Shown here: in pieces, positions 43,962 to 53,488 of the stretch
Layout of the letters: the number at the start of each line of letters is the position of its first letter
Numbering within the stretch: position 1 is the stretch's first letter
IMG/VR virus record: IMGVR_UViG_3300031857_012457
Coordinates: 124,001 to 188,000 of that record
Origin: a virus
Reading direction: 5' to 3' (one strand)
DNA length: 64,000 bases
Made by a program: the position numbers and the translations under genes
Notes under the pieces: model-generated
Databases searched by the model: none
The model's input: the letters and a program-made list of their open reading frames with translations, nothing else
Told to the model about the DNA's origin: nothing

Positions 43962-43971
43962 TATAAATATA
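43962..43971 (-). promoter_or_regulatory. Candidate late-promoter motif TATATTTATA before the 69-residue gene
   Basis: Exact minus-strand decamer, preceded by T and followed by CTTAAAC, 17 bases before the ATG. Extended identity with the copy at 31.1 kb (TTATATTTATACT). Confidence 0.45.
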
Positions 43972-43974
43972 AGA

Positions 43975-45147
43975 TTATGTGTCAAATCGTATAATAAAGT
44001 TAACCGGAATATCTCTTTCTGATTTAATTGGTTGAGGAAGTTTAGCTACTGCAACTAAATCACAATTATCATCATATAAACCAATTGTTGTAATGAATGG
44101 TGTTAAGAAAGAACCAGTTGAATCAATAGAACTACTTAAATCGTAATGTTCAAATCCTGCAAAGTGAGTTGAAGAACTTACGGATGATGTATAACGATAA
44201 TCCAAAGTATTTCCATTTTCTAATACAGATTTTTTACGAATATATTTAACAGGTTGTTTAGAGTATACTCTATGTGTGTTTCCAGAAGAGTCAACAAATG
44301 ATTCGTATTCACCACCTTCCGTTACAACTGCGGATGGGTTTTGTGAAACATTGAATTCATCTTCATTAACAATTAGCAGATATTCATGCTCATAAATTGT
44401 TTTTGTAGATTTGAATGATACCTCCCAATTAGATATTAATACATCATTAAGTGCACGAGTGATTACAATCAAACCTTGAGTATAAAATATATTACCAATT
44501 GAATTTGTTCCTGCTGCGCCTGATAAGAATGGTATATTATCTACTACCATTACACCACTTTCAATGTTAAAACTAACAATGTTCATATCATAATTCACAC
44601 CATTATAAACTAAATTGAATGTTTCTGATTGAATATCAAAATCACCAACTGCAGTTTGGAAAGAAGCAGTATATGGAGAAGAAGCCAAGTCTGTAAATAT
44701 GATTTCATTATCTTGAATATCTACAGATACTATAGTAATAGTATCACCTGCCGAATCTATTAAATTTCCAAAGGTATCATCTATATATGTTTTACCATTA
44801 TCCAATAAACTGATTGAACCTTTTTTGATTCCCTCACCAACATATATCTGTGGAATAGAAATTACTTTTGCAGACCCACTTAAAAATCTATCTCTACCTG
44901 AATCAGAGGTTTCGTATGTATTATTTTTGGAACCAAATCTCAAAAATGGATTATCTTCTAAACCATTATAAAATTGCGCTCTTAATTGTCCGTATATAGA
45001 GTTTTTAGGATACCCGTTTGATAATTCAGATGATGATATATTGGCTTCTAAAAAAGTAATTTGATTGGAACCACTGGAAAAGTTCCATTCTTTGTAGGCT
45101 TTGAAAGGCCTAATACTAATATCCGATTTTGGTATTCGTTTTAACAT
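43975..45147 (-). CDS. Virion structural protein, paralog A
   Basis: A 390-residue beta-rich protein. The C-terminal block FITTIGLYDDNCDLVAVAKLPQPI matches YITTVGLYNDANELLAVAKTSKPI of the next upstream gene. An NEDEFNVSQNP segment matches NREFNFSNNP there. No enzymatic motif. It is the first gene after the terminator, with a TATATTTATA motif 6 bases before its ATG, so it is probably expressed from its own late promoter. A head-neck or tail component is the likely role given its position between baseplate genes and the DNA module. Confidence 0.7.
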   Translation of the reverse strand: MLKRIPKSDISIRPFKAYKEWNFSSGSNQITFLEANISSSELSNGYPKNSIYGQLRAQFYNGLEDNPFLRFGSKNNTYETSDSGRDRFLSGSAKVISIPQIYVGEGIKKGSISLLDNGKTYIDDTFGNLIDSAGDTITIVSVDIQDNEIIFTDLASSPYTASFQTAVGDFDIQSETFNLVYNGVNYDMNIVSFNIESGVMVVDNIPFLSGAAGTNSIGNIFYTQGLIVITRALNDVLISNWEVSFKSTKTIYEHEYLLIVNEDEFNVSQNPSAVVTEGGEYESFVDSSGNTHRVYSKQPVKYIRKKSVLENGNTLDYRYTSSVSSSTHFAGFEHYDLSSSIDSTGSFLTPFITTIGLYDDNCDLVAVAKLPQPIKSERDIPVNFIIRFDT

Positions 45148-45153
45148 ATCACA

Positions 45154-45163
45154 TATAAATATA
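45154..45163 (-). promoter_or_regulatory. Candidate late-promoter motif TATATTTATA after the terminator
   Basis: Exact minus-strand decamer lying between the intrinsic terminator and the ATG of structural paralog A, where a new promoter is needed. The 6-base distance to the ATG would give a very short leader. Confidence 0.45.
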
Positions 45164-45170
45164 AAGAAAT

Positions 45171-45194
45171 AAAAAACCCCATATTACTATGGGG
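45171..45194 (-). terminator. Intrinsic terminator after structural paralog B
   Basis: On the minus strand CCCCATA-GTAA-TATGGGG forms a perfect 7-bp stem with a 4-base loop (45177-45194), followed by six thymines (45171-45176). It lies about 50 bases past the end of paralog B. Confidence 0.9.
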
Positions 45195-45199
45195 TTGAA

Positions 45200-45237
45200 A
45201 CTCCAACGAGTCGGTCCTACGAGTCTATCATAGGAGT
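45200..45237 (-). repeat. Structured spacer with direct repeats before the terminator
   Basis: CCAACGAGTC (45203-45212) and CCTACGAGTC (45216-45225) are imperfect direct repeats. ACTCC (45200-45204) can pair with GGAGT (45233-45237), and CCTA (45216-45219) with TAGG (45231-45234), so alternative hairpins are possible in the transcript. This sequence is far more GC-rich than its surroundings. Confidence 0.45.
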
Positions 45238-45246
45238 GGTAATTTA

Positions 45247-46482
45247 TTAGAAATCTAATTTTACTTTTATAGCTACCTCTTTATCAAATGATTTAGCAAT
45301 TGGTTTAGAAGTTTTTGCTACTGCTAATAATTCGTTTGCGTCATTATACAAACCAACGGTTGTAATATATACATGCGGGTCTCTCTCAAACAAAGGTTGT
45401 ACAAATGCACCTACTGAACCAGTTACGAATGTAGGATTGTTAGAGAAGTTAAATTCTCTATTGTTTGCTCTTACAAAGTAATGAGATGTAGAAACATTTT
45501 CAGTTCTACGAGCTTGGAAATCAGCTCCTTTCTTCAATGCATCATATAATTTCAATGAACCAGATACTGAACCTGATTGATGATATAATGCGGTTGTTGA
45601 ACCCGCTGCTGCTGATAATTCACCACCAACCGATGCAGAAAGTGCAGTTGGGTTTAATAAGATGATACCCATATCAGGATAGAATAAACCGTATCCTTGT
45701 TGTGTATATGTATCGGAATACTGTGCAATTGAAGCAGTTAAAGATGTTCCAATGTTTAATGCACCACTAACCATATTATAAACTCTACCCGCAGTTGTTA
45801 CATTTTCACCAGTTCCACCTGAATCATCAATTAAGGTGATATATCCAGCTGAACCTGATAGTGCAATTTGTATATTTCCTGGGTCTAATTTTTCTTTATA
45901 TCTAGCTCTATTAATGTTAAGTACATAGAATGATGATAAATCATGTCCTCCTGCAGTTGAACCAGTATAAACACTAAAATATGCATCAGCTGCATCTAAC
46001 AATACATTCTTAAATTGGTTATAAACCGCAGTTGTTTGTAAATTTGAATCATCATTTTGAGATAATGTAGGTGTTCCTTTTCCATCTACATCACCATACG
46101 CAATTGAGAATTGAACCTCTGCGGAAGTGGATGATGTTGCAAGATTGTATACATCCAAATAGTATTTACCACTTACAGAGTTCAACTGTGTCGATGATGT
46201 GAAAAAATTAGTTAATGAACCCTCATCACCACTCCATATTCCAGAAGTTACAATTTCTGTTCTGTTGGTTACCTTATCAATTGCTCCAAATTTCTTATAT
46301 ATACCATTTGTAATGGTGGTTATATCCGAACTAATCTGTTCACCCTGACCTAAAAATTGGTTTACAATGCTAACTAATTCATTTGTATCGATAGGAGTAC
46401 CTGCTACATTTGACTGTCCTGCCAAGTATTGAGCTATATTACTTGCTAAAAGGGCTCCTCTATTGTCTCTAATTAATGCCAT
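45247..46482 (-). CDS. Virion structural protein, paralog B (sheath/tube-region type)
   Basis: A 411-residue protein with alternating strands and a C-terminal segment homologous to paralog A. The N-terminus contains a helical start (ALLASNIAQYLAGQSN). It ends with an Asp-Phe. It is the last gene before a strong terminator, and therefore likely the end of a large late transcript. Its high Ser/Gly/Thr content and lack of motifs fit an abundant structural subunit. I cannot assign a T4 gene number. Confidence 0.65.
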   Translation of the reverse strand: MALIRDNRGALLASNIAQYLAGQSNVAGTPIDTNELVSIVNQFLGQGEQISSDITTITNGIYKKFGAIDKVTNRTEIVTSGIWSGDEGSLTNFFTSSTQLNSVSGKYYLDVYNLATSSTSAEVQFSIAYGDVDGKGTPTLSQNDDSNLQTTAVYNQFKNVLLDAADAYFSVYTGSTAGGHDLSSFYVLNINRARYKEKLDPGNIQIALSGSAGYITLIDDSGGTGENVTTAGRVYNMVSGALNIGTSLTASIAQYSDTYTQQGYGLFYPDMGIILLNPTALSASVGGELSAAAGSTTALYHQSGSVSGSLKLYDALKKGADFQARRTENVSTSHYFVRANNREFNFSNNPTFVTGSVGAFVQPLFERDPHVYITTVGLYNDANELLAVAKTSKPIAKSFDKEVAIKVKLDF

Positions 46483-46490
46483 AGTTTATT

Positions 46491-47114
46491 TTATTGAACG
46501 TAAGTTATCGTTACTGGTATTGTTTGTGAACCACCAGTTTCGTTACCATAAACTGTAATTGTAGTTTTGATAGTCGAAGTTAATGATGGGTTTGGAATAA
46601 ATTTAAATGTCAATCCTTTTGCAATTGCCGCAGTTGCAGATACATCATCACCAATAAATACTGGTACTGAACCTACATCGGAAGTCACACCTTCACCTAC
46701 AATATCACCTGCGTTTTTGTTAGAAAGAACAATAGTATATCCTAAACTTCTATTTCCAGCTGGGGATGTAGTTGGAGATAATGATACCTCACCACTTCTT
46801 TGATTAACCGAAATAGTTGGTATACCGAACTCTACAACAGGAATACGAGTTGTGTTTTTAGGTAATGTTACTAATTTGTATTTCATTACTTGAGTTTCAT
46901 CAGGATTAGCTTCCAATACTGGCATACCCTTAATAGCTGCATCATAATATGCAGAACCAAGTGGGTGTGCTGGTTCGTATAAAGTGTAATCAATCTCATC
47001 ATCTGCTAACGCAAATTGAGTGATGTTTAATCCTTGACCTGATGCTAATTTTTCTCTACCCTTTTTAGTAAGAATTGCATCGACAGTTAATTCGCTATTA
47101 CTTAAATATCCCAT
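46491..47114 (-). CDS. Virion structural protein with Ig-like end
   Basis: A 207-residue protein starting GYLSNSELTVDAILTKKGREKLA, a common start in structural proteins of marine T4-like phages. Residues 95-207 look like one Ig-like beta sandwich (VNQRSGEVSLSPTTSPAG, ITVYGNETGGSQTIPVTITY). It precedes paralog B by 8 bases and is transcribed with it. An exact late-type motif lies 22 bases upstream. Probably a neck or tail-completion component. Confidence 0.6.
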   Translation of the reverse strand: MGYLSNSELTVDAILTKKGREKLASGQGLNITQFALADDEIDYTLYEPAHPLGSAYYDAAIKGMPVLEANPDETQVMKYKLVTLPKNTTRIPVVEFGIPTISVNQRSGEVSLSPTTSPAGNRSLGYTIVLSNKNAGDIVGEGVTSDVGSVPVFIGDDVSATAAIAKGLTFKFIPNPSLTSTIKTTITVYGNETGGSQTIPVTITYVQ

Positions 47115-47136
47115 AATATTTTATTATTCTTTTGTT

Positions 47137-47146
47137 TATAAATATA
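47137..47146 (-). promoter_or_regulatory. Candidate late-promoter motif TATATTTATA before the Ig-like structural gene
   Basis: Exact minus-strand decamer followed by AACAAAAG, 22 bases before the ATG, in the 49-base gap after the 1658-residue gene. Confidence 0.5.
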
Positions 47147-47163
47147 ATAATTTTTAAATTTCG

Positions 47164-50100
47164 TTATTCTACTTCCAAAATAGGTTCGGAAGAATCTCTA
47201 CCAGTCTTATTTACTCTTAATGTATTTGGATTAGATGTAAATGTTTCAATAGGTGAACTTCCATCCAATGTAGTTGCCGAAGTATTTTTAGAACCTCTAA
47301 AGAAACTATTTTGCAATCCTCTTGTTAAATCGGATGTAAATTTATTATGTGTTGGTAAATAACCATCTACATTTTTTACTTCTATTATATTACCTTTAAC
47401 AGTGGGTACGGTAGAACCACTAAATGGTTGTATATTTAATTTTGTTTCAGTATATGTTTCAATATCCGAAACATAACCACCACGAGGGTCACCCAATCCG
47501 TTAGCCGAAGCAGTTATTGCAAATTTCTGTATAATTCTTTCTTTTTCTTCCGTAACCAATTGTACTCTAACTCTTTCTTTTACTACTCTGTTATCCTTAT
47601 TAAAATATGTTCTAATTGCGGAGCCACTCTGTGCATAAATACCAAACCCAATTGTTTCAAATTCAGTTTGTCCTATAATTTGATTTGAATTTGAACTAAC
47701 AATTTCACTTACAATTGTAGGGTCTCCCAATTCTGCATCTATAGTAATTTCTTTTTGGTAATAATCCGAATTAAAAACAAAATTAGAATTCATATCAATA
47801 GTAGAATCCTGTTGATAGTTTTCGGCCAATAAATTATTTACCGATGCAGTTGAAATTAATGCTTCATACTGATTATTTTCTGCCGTTAAATTTTGTGATA
47901 TATTGGCATCTATTAATGTTTCTTTTTGAATATCTTCAAATGAAATAACACTAGTATCAGATAATTTTATTTCAGTTTCTTTCTGATAATCATCTGCAGT
48001 AGGTTTTTTGTGAACAACTTTACTTCTTTCTAAAAAGTGTGGTTCTATTAATAGACCAGTGGTTGCTTTAACCCTTGCAGGTAACATTTTCTTTAAATCT
48101 TCAAACATAGATTTCTCATATAGTTTGATTAGATTTATATAAGAATAAATATCTCTATTATCAAATCTTTGGAAATAATAATTTCTTAAATTATCCAATG
48201 ATTTGTAATTTGGTTTATAATCATCTGATGGGTCCCCAATATAATTATCGATATTCAATCCACCAAAAGTTTTGGCAATATCCATATTCAACTCTTTTGT
48301 AGGAGAAAAGAATAAACCAACCCTGTTAGAATCGGTTGGAGATTGGTCAAATGCCTTTTTAGTTGCTCTACTTTTTATTGATAAATCTACACCGACACTT
48401 CCGGATATTTTTTGATTAGTTAGAGTATATTGGTCTTCAAATCTAATCTTATTAGTTGAGAACCTACTCGCTCCACCATCTGGATATTCCATCACAATCG
48501 TTCTATCAATTACTTCAAATTGGAATGGGTATTCACTTACAGATGGAAAACCAATTGCTGATGCGGATAATAATGGTGTAAGGTTTACTGAATATAATGA
48601 AGCGGTAGTTCCGTTTTCATAATGATTTCTAGTCAAACCATTTTCAAAATAAATGTTAGTATCAACATTTATTAACGAAGATGTTTCTGCTAAATTTTTA
48701 GGATATTCAAAATCTAAACGGAAATATAAATCATCGGTTGAAGATGAAACACTATTTCCATTAATCATTTCAGGGAATGAAACGTGTTCGTAGAATTTTT
48801 CAGTATCCAATACTTCAGACCATAAACGAAATTCATCCACACTACCAATATAGTTTCCACCCAATTTAATCGTAGAACCATTATTCCAATTTGTATAATT
48901 AGAAGATGATATTGATTCTTGGAATATAGTTCTTTCTTTATCGGCTTGTCTTACATCTAATTTTAATCCAGCGGAACCACTACTTACGGATATACCAAAA
49001 AACTTACCATTAAATATTGGTAATGTTGAAGTTTCTATTGATAGTGAACCACTATAATTAAATTTAACTTTACCATAATCACTATTTGTAGAACCACTTA
49101 AATTTACATTCCAACCACTACCACTTATTAAAGTATATTGGGATGATTCTAATGGTTTTACAAATAACTCAATCGTATTTGGTTTAAGACTAGAAGTATT
49201 ATTTGTTTGTTTCCACTCCATCTCTATTGATGAAGTTAATGTCATATTAAGACCTGTAGTGATATTATCTAATACCAACTTACTTTTGGATGTATCACCT
49301 ACTTCAGGACCTCCAAATTCTAAAATTGAAAGATTAGATGATGGAATTCCATAACATGCCATTAAAGCATGTATACCTCTTCTAGTACCTTTATGTTTAA
49401 GTAAATATGGTAAGTTGTTTACAATTCTTCTCCAAACTTCGTTAGTTCTTTGTTTTGCTGGGTTTGATTCCCTATCATTACCTTCTTTATCTTTACCAAA
49501 CACATAACTCCACAAATCAGCATCTGCTGCTAAATTTTTAGCGTCCCAACTAAATGATTTTAATGTATCAAAAAGTAATTTGTCAGAAATACCATCTTTC
49601 GATTTATATCCTAATCCCCTACTTTTTTCAATTGATTTGGTATGGAAATAGATATTATCAAAATGATGTCCAATCATTGAAAAGAATAATAATAAACTTT
49701 CATTTTCATTATTATTAACAATGTATTGAGGTATATTGTTTAATACATAATTTGAATTATTGGCATCATATATATTTGCAAGTTCTTCTATATTACTGTA
49801 CCAATTAGAAACTTCATTAGATGTACTCAATCTTCGAGTCGCTCCGTTATAAGGCCAACTTAAAGAAGATGATGTGTATAAGAATTTTTCAAATCCATCA
49901 AATCCGTTTACTAATTGATTTTTCTTTAATTGTTGTCTTTCTGCTTCCTGTATAGATGGTAACGAACCACTATGTGCCTGTGATGCGTTAGCTGCTGCTA
50001 AAGCAGTTTCATACACTTCAATGAGTTGAACTTTATAAACAAAATTAGCAATACGTTCATTTGCAGAACTAAAATGAACAAAATTTTCCCATAAATAAGT

Positions 50101-52140
50101 AGAACCAGATGAGTATTCGATATTTAATTCATCCGTAGTTATTAACGATGAACTTAAATATAGTGATATTAACTCATTAGAAGATGTAGAACTATCTAGT
50201 ATTATATTATCTAATGATTCATAATTAGTAGATTGTCCTTTTACAAAATCTACATCAATTGTAAAATTAGGTCCTTTTATTGGTGGACAACTTACATCAT
50301 TATTTTCCGTTAATACAACCGTTTCAATTAAAGGATTACTCATTAATTTTGTAATCCAGAATGTTGAATTATTCTGTATATTAGCAGGTAATGGTGAATA
50401 TAATTTTAATATAATTGAATTAACAACATCATTTGGAGCAACAAACGTATTACCTAAATTATCCGTAGATTTTTTAGATAATGTAAAATCATCGGTTTCC
50501 CATGATGAAATTATAATTTGTTCATCGTTTCCAAAATTAGCAAGGTGAGTTAAATACTTACTTTCTTTTGAAGGTTCATCAATTTTTAATTTTTCAGAAA
50601 AAGCATTAAATAAAGCGTTAGTAATTATATCTTCATTTAATGAAAGTGTTGGAAGTGTTAATTTTGTCAACACTTCGTATTCATTACCAATTAACTCCTC
50701 TGCTCCACTTCGATTATATGGTTTTAGTATTAATGTTATATTGTCACTACCAACCCAATTTGGATAATTTTCTCTTAATTTTTTAAGATTAATTTTTATA
50801 GAACCGTTTGGTGGTTGATTACTTAATAATCCAATTTTACTGCCATCTTTTTGTTTTAACCAAACATCAACCGATGAAACTGCAAAAGAGGAATATGAAA
50901 CTTCATAATCAATGTTAAAATCAGAAAATGATGGTACATCAATTGATTCTGCATATATAACCTCCGTAATAGCAGGGAAATCATTTATTGCAGTAAATGT
51001 TACAATTGCTTCTACTCTAGTGCCTGTTCCGAATTTATTACTGGTTGGAACAAAAAATATCTTTTTAGAACCGTAAACCTCATTGAAATCTTTTTGAAAG
51101 AATAAGGTTACTTCTTTATCTGAAGCTGGAATTTCTAAAACTTTATCAGCTGAAAGATATACTAAAACAGAATCTGCAAATTCAGTATTAAATGGAATTG
51201 CTATACTTTTTTCTGTATCAGAATCTTTTACGTTAACATTATATTGTATTTGATTTAATACTACTACAGGTGCTTCTGATTTAACTTCTTTTTCCGCTTC
51301 GATTACAACTCCTAATCCAGAATTTAGTAATGATGCTGGTAATTGGAATGCATAATTTTGTTTTGTTAATCTATCGTAATTAACTGAATCTGAACCAAAT
51401 TGTTGAGTAGTTCCTGAATATATGTTTTTAATAAAAATGCCATCGGGTACATTACCTTTAATTTCAAAATTAACAACAGCACTATCTAAAACATTTTTAG
51501 GTATACTTCCAATCTGATTATTAGATAATTGCAATTCTCCATCTACACCTATGTTACCTTCAAATACAATTTGATATTTTAAACTTAAAGTAGTTAATTC
51601 TTTTATATTTGAATCAAACAAAATTTCATATCCAACCATCGGATTATCAACGGTTACCACATCTGCAGGAGGTGGAGGTGGAGTTTGTGTTCGTCTTGCT
51701 ACTTCTGTTTTAAATCTTAAACTTATAGTTCCAAAATTGAAATTTTGAGTTTGTTGTTCTTCCCATACATCATCTATTAATGAGTATTCAGTTACACCAA
51801 TTCCTTCAACTATTTCATTTGCATATTGTAGTTGTTTGGTATTAATTATAAATTTAGATAATACTTTACCATTATCTAAATTTGCAGTATAAGTTTTGGG
51901 ACCATTAAATTGTAAAGATGAATTATATACAATATCAACAGATTTACCATATCCAGTAGATACACCTTCTTCAAAAAACTCTAAATCATTAGTTTCACTT
52001 ACTAAATAAATTTTTAAACTAGAGGGAGGACTACTTGGTCTATATGTGGGGGCATTAAAAGGAGCCTCTCCATTGCTAGATGGGATTCCTGCGTTATTAG
52101 TAAAATCAGGATAGGAGTATAGACCGTTTTGTTCTGCCAT
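47164..52140 (-). CDS. Large virion protein with LamG domain and 19-residue C-terminal repeats
   Basis: A 1658-residue protein, the largest structural gene here. Residues about 300-500 have Ig/cadherin-like strands. LamG-like strands occur near 990-1110 (ELFVKPLESSQY, VDEFRLWSEVLD). DNRDIYSYINLIKLYEKSMFEDLKKMLPARVKATTG and a basic segment follow. Five degenerate 19-20-residue repeats (DYQKETEIKLSD, IQKETLIDANISQ, YQKEITIDAELGD) lie near 1381-1472. Size and place in the tail module fit a baseplate or tail-tip scaffold comparable to T4 gp7 or gp10, but this is inference. No enzyme motif was found. Confidence 0.7.
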   Translation of the reverse strand: MAEQNGLYSYPDFTNNAGIPSSNGEAPFNAPTYRPSSPPSSLKIYLVSETNDLEFFEEGVSTGYGKSVDIVYNSSLQFNGPKTYTANLDNGKVLSKFIINTKQLQYANEIVEGIGVTEYSLIDDVWEEQQTQNFNFGTISLRFKTEVARRTQTPPPPPADVVTVDNPMVGYEILFDSNIKELTTLSLKYQIVFEGNIGVDGELQLSNNQIGSIPKNVLDSAVVNFEIKGNVPDGIFIKNIYSGTTQQFGSDSVNYDRLTKQNYAFQLPASLLNSGLGVVIEAEKEVKSEAPVVVLNQIQYNVNVKDSDTEKSIAIPFNTEFADSVLVYLSADKVLEIPASDKEVTLFFQKDFNEVYGSKKIFFVPTSNKFGTGTRVEAIVTFTAINDFPAITEVIYAESIDVPSFSDFNIDYEVSYSSFAVSSVDVWLKQKDGSKIGLLSNQPPNGSIKINLKKLRENYPNWVGSDNITLILKPYNRSGAEELIGNEYEVLTKLTLPTLSLNEDIITNALFNAFSEKLKIDEPSKESKYLTHLANFGNDEQIIISSWETDDFTLSKKSTDNLGNTFVAPNDVVNSIILKLYSPLPANIQNNSTFWITKLMSNPLIETVVLTENNDVSCPPIKGPNFTIDVDFVKGQSTNYESLDNIILDSSTSSNELISLYLSSSLITTDELNIEYSSGSTYLWENFVHFSSANERIANFVYKVQLIEVYETALAAANASQAHSGSLPSIQEAERQQLKKNQLVNGFDGFEKFLYTSSSLSWPYNGATRRLSTSNEVSNWYSNIEELANIYDANNSNYVLNNIPQYIVNNNENESLLLFFSMIGHHFDNIYFHTKSIEKSRGLGYKSKDGISDKLLFDTLKSFSWDAKNLAADADLWSYVFGKDKEGNDRESNPAKQRTNEVWRRIVNNLPYLLKHKGTRRGIHALMACYGIPSSNLSILEFGGPEVGDTSKSKLVLDNITTGLNMTLTSSIEMEWKQTNNTSSLKPNTIELFVKPLESSQYTLISGSGWNVNLSGSTNSDYGKVKFNYSGSLSIETSTLPIFNGKFFGISVSSGSAGLKLDVRQADKERTIFQESISSSNYTNWNNGSTIKLGGNYIGSVDEFRLWSEVLDTEKFYEHVSFPEMINGNSVSSSTDDLYFRLDFEYPKNLAETSSLINVDTNIYFENGLTRNHYENGTTASLYSVNLTPLLSASAIGFPSVSEYPFQFEVIDRTIVMEYPDGGASRFSTNKIRFEDQYTLTNQKISGSVGVDLSIKSRATKKAFDQSPTDSNRVGLFFSPTKELNMDIAKTFGGLNIDNYIGDPSDDYKPNYKSLDNLRNYYFQRFDNRDIYSYINLIKLYEKSMFEDLKKMLPARVKATTGLLIEPHFLERSKVVHKKPTADDYQKETEIKLSDTSVISFEDIQKETLIDANISQNLTAENNQYEALISTASVNNLLAENYQQDSTIDMNSNFVFNSDYYQKEITIDAELGDPTIVSEIVSSNSNQIIGQTEFETIGFGIYAQSGSAIRTYFNKDNRVVKERVRVQLVTEEKERIIQKFAITASANGLGDPRGGYVSDIETYTETKLNIQPFSGSTVPTVKGNIIEVKNVDGYLPTHNKFTSDLTRGLQNSFFRGSKNTSATTLDGSSPIETFTSNPNTLRVNKTGRDSSEPILEVE
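47727..48000 (-). repeat. Five degenerate 57-60-base coding repeats
   Basis: Encodes the repeats of 19-20 residues with the pattern (Y/I)Q-K/Y-E-x2-I-(D/S) and a trailing L/N/E segment. They lie within the C-terminal part of the large virion protein. DNA identity is low, so they are old protein repeats. Confidence 0.65.
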
Positions 52141-52173
52141 CGATTACTTTTGTTTTATATAAGTATTTTAATA

Positions 52174-53478
52174 TTATTTTATTGCCCCACGAGGTCTTTT
52201 AGTTGTTACCAATCCAGCTGCTTCATCTCTAAACGAAATTTCACCAGGTGTGAACACATCAACAGTTCCTTCACCCATTGTTACAGTTTGTTCACCAGTT
52301 CCTCCGCCTGTTGTTACAACTGGTGGTTCAAAAACAGGCTCTGGCATTGTTACAGGAGCCTTCTCTTCTACTACAGGTATTTTCGGAGGAGGTTGTAATG
52401 CAGGTGGTTGTGGTGGTATAACTTCAACTGGTGTGGGTGGAGTTACATTTGAGATACCTTCAAATGATACTGCTACCAATTCTGGGGAATACACATTTCT
52501 TACAATTTCTACTTTAGTATCATAAGCTTCCACTAAATTTTGAATTTCTTTTTTAACTTCTTCTACTCCAAATTCAATAGGTAACTTTTCATATTTTACA
52601 ACCCTTCTACTTAATGTTTTTATATTAAATGTTATAGAATTATTTAAAATATTTTTTATTTCATTTAATAAATAATTGAAATCATATTGTTCACAATCAT
52701 CAAATCGTTTCTCCGATGGAGAACCAAATGTAGATTGAGCAATATCATAATTTTTATTGTTTAACCAATAATTAACACTATCTCTGAAATCTGTAAATAT
52801 TTTAGTTTTAAATGCATTAAAGTTACTTAATCCAAAATCTTTTTTAAGAACTGATTGAAAATCATTTCCAAATTTTGCTGTCAATGCATCATCTATAGAT
52901 TGTAAAGATGTTCTTTCAAACGAATCCAATCCATCTAATATATTTTTTTTATAGTATTTAAAATCTCTATTTAGATTGTTTAAGTTTAAAAATTGTTTAG
53001 TATTAGTTGCGTTTATTTCAGGACTGTTAGTTTTTAATGGTATAATACGAAGTTCTGCTCTTGATGGGGATATTTCATGTATCCAAACTCTTTCTAGTTC
53101 GTTTTCACTACCAATTCTACTACGAACAAAGTTTATATTAACTTTAAGGATTCCGTTTGTAAATCCTAAATCATTCAATAATTTTTCAATATTAATAGCA
53201 AGTTCTTTTTTACCTAATGTATTAGTAAGTGAATACATATATGAACCTATATTATTTTTTTTTATATATGCTACATTTTTTCCTGATTTTTGGGGTAAGA
53301 GTATATTGTTAATATCATATACAGATACTTCCATTACATCATATTTACATTCACCAAATTCGGCTTCCTCTGTTTGATTTTTAGTAACAATAAATAAATC
53401 TTCAGCAACGAGAAATTGTCCTTCATTGGTTGAATTTGAATTTATGCTATCAAAATTTGTATATTTTCTAATACTCAT
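52174..53478 (-). CDS. Virion structural protein with proline-rich C-terminal region
   Basis: A 434-residue protein with mixed N-terminal strands, a helical middle (ERTSLQSIDDALTAKFGNDFQ, DCEQYDFNYLLNEIKNIL) and a low-complexity Pro/Val/Glu tail of about 75 residues (PPTPVEVIPPQPPALQPPP) ending in a short basic end. Such disordered tails are common in tail or baseplate linkers. It lies between the coiled-coil protein and the 1658-residue protein, both structural. No T4 equivalent assigned. Confidence 0.6.
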   Translation of the reverse strand: MSIRKYTNFDSINSNSTNEGQFLVAEDLFIVTKNQTEEAEFGECKYDVMEVSVYDINNILLPQKSGKNVAYIKKNNIGSYMYSLTNTLGKKELAINIEKLLNDLGFTNGILKVNINFVRSRIGSENELERVWIHEISPSRAELRIIPLKTNSPEINATNTKQFLNLNNLNRDFKYYKKNILDGLDSFERTSLQSIDDALTAKFGNDFQSVLKKDFGLSNFNAFKTKIFTDFRDSVNYWLNNKNYDIAQSTFGSPSEKRFDDCEQYDFNYLLNEIKNILNNSITFNIKTLSRRVVKYEKLPIEFGVEEVKKEIQNLVEAYDTKVEIVRNVYSPELVAVSFEGISNVTPPTPVEVIPPQPPALQPPPKIPVVEEKAPVTMPEPVFEPPVVTTGGGTGEQTVTMGEGTVDVFTPGEISFRDEAAGLVTTKRPRGAIK

Positions 53479-53488
53479 AATTTATATA

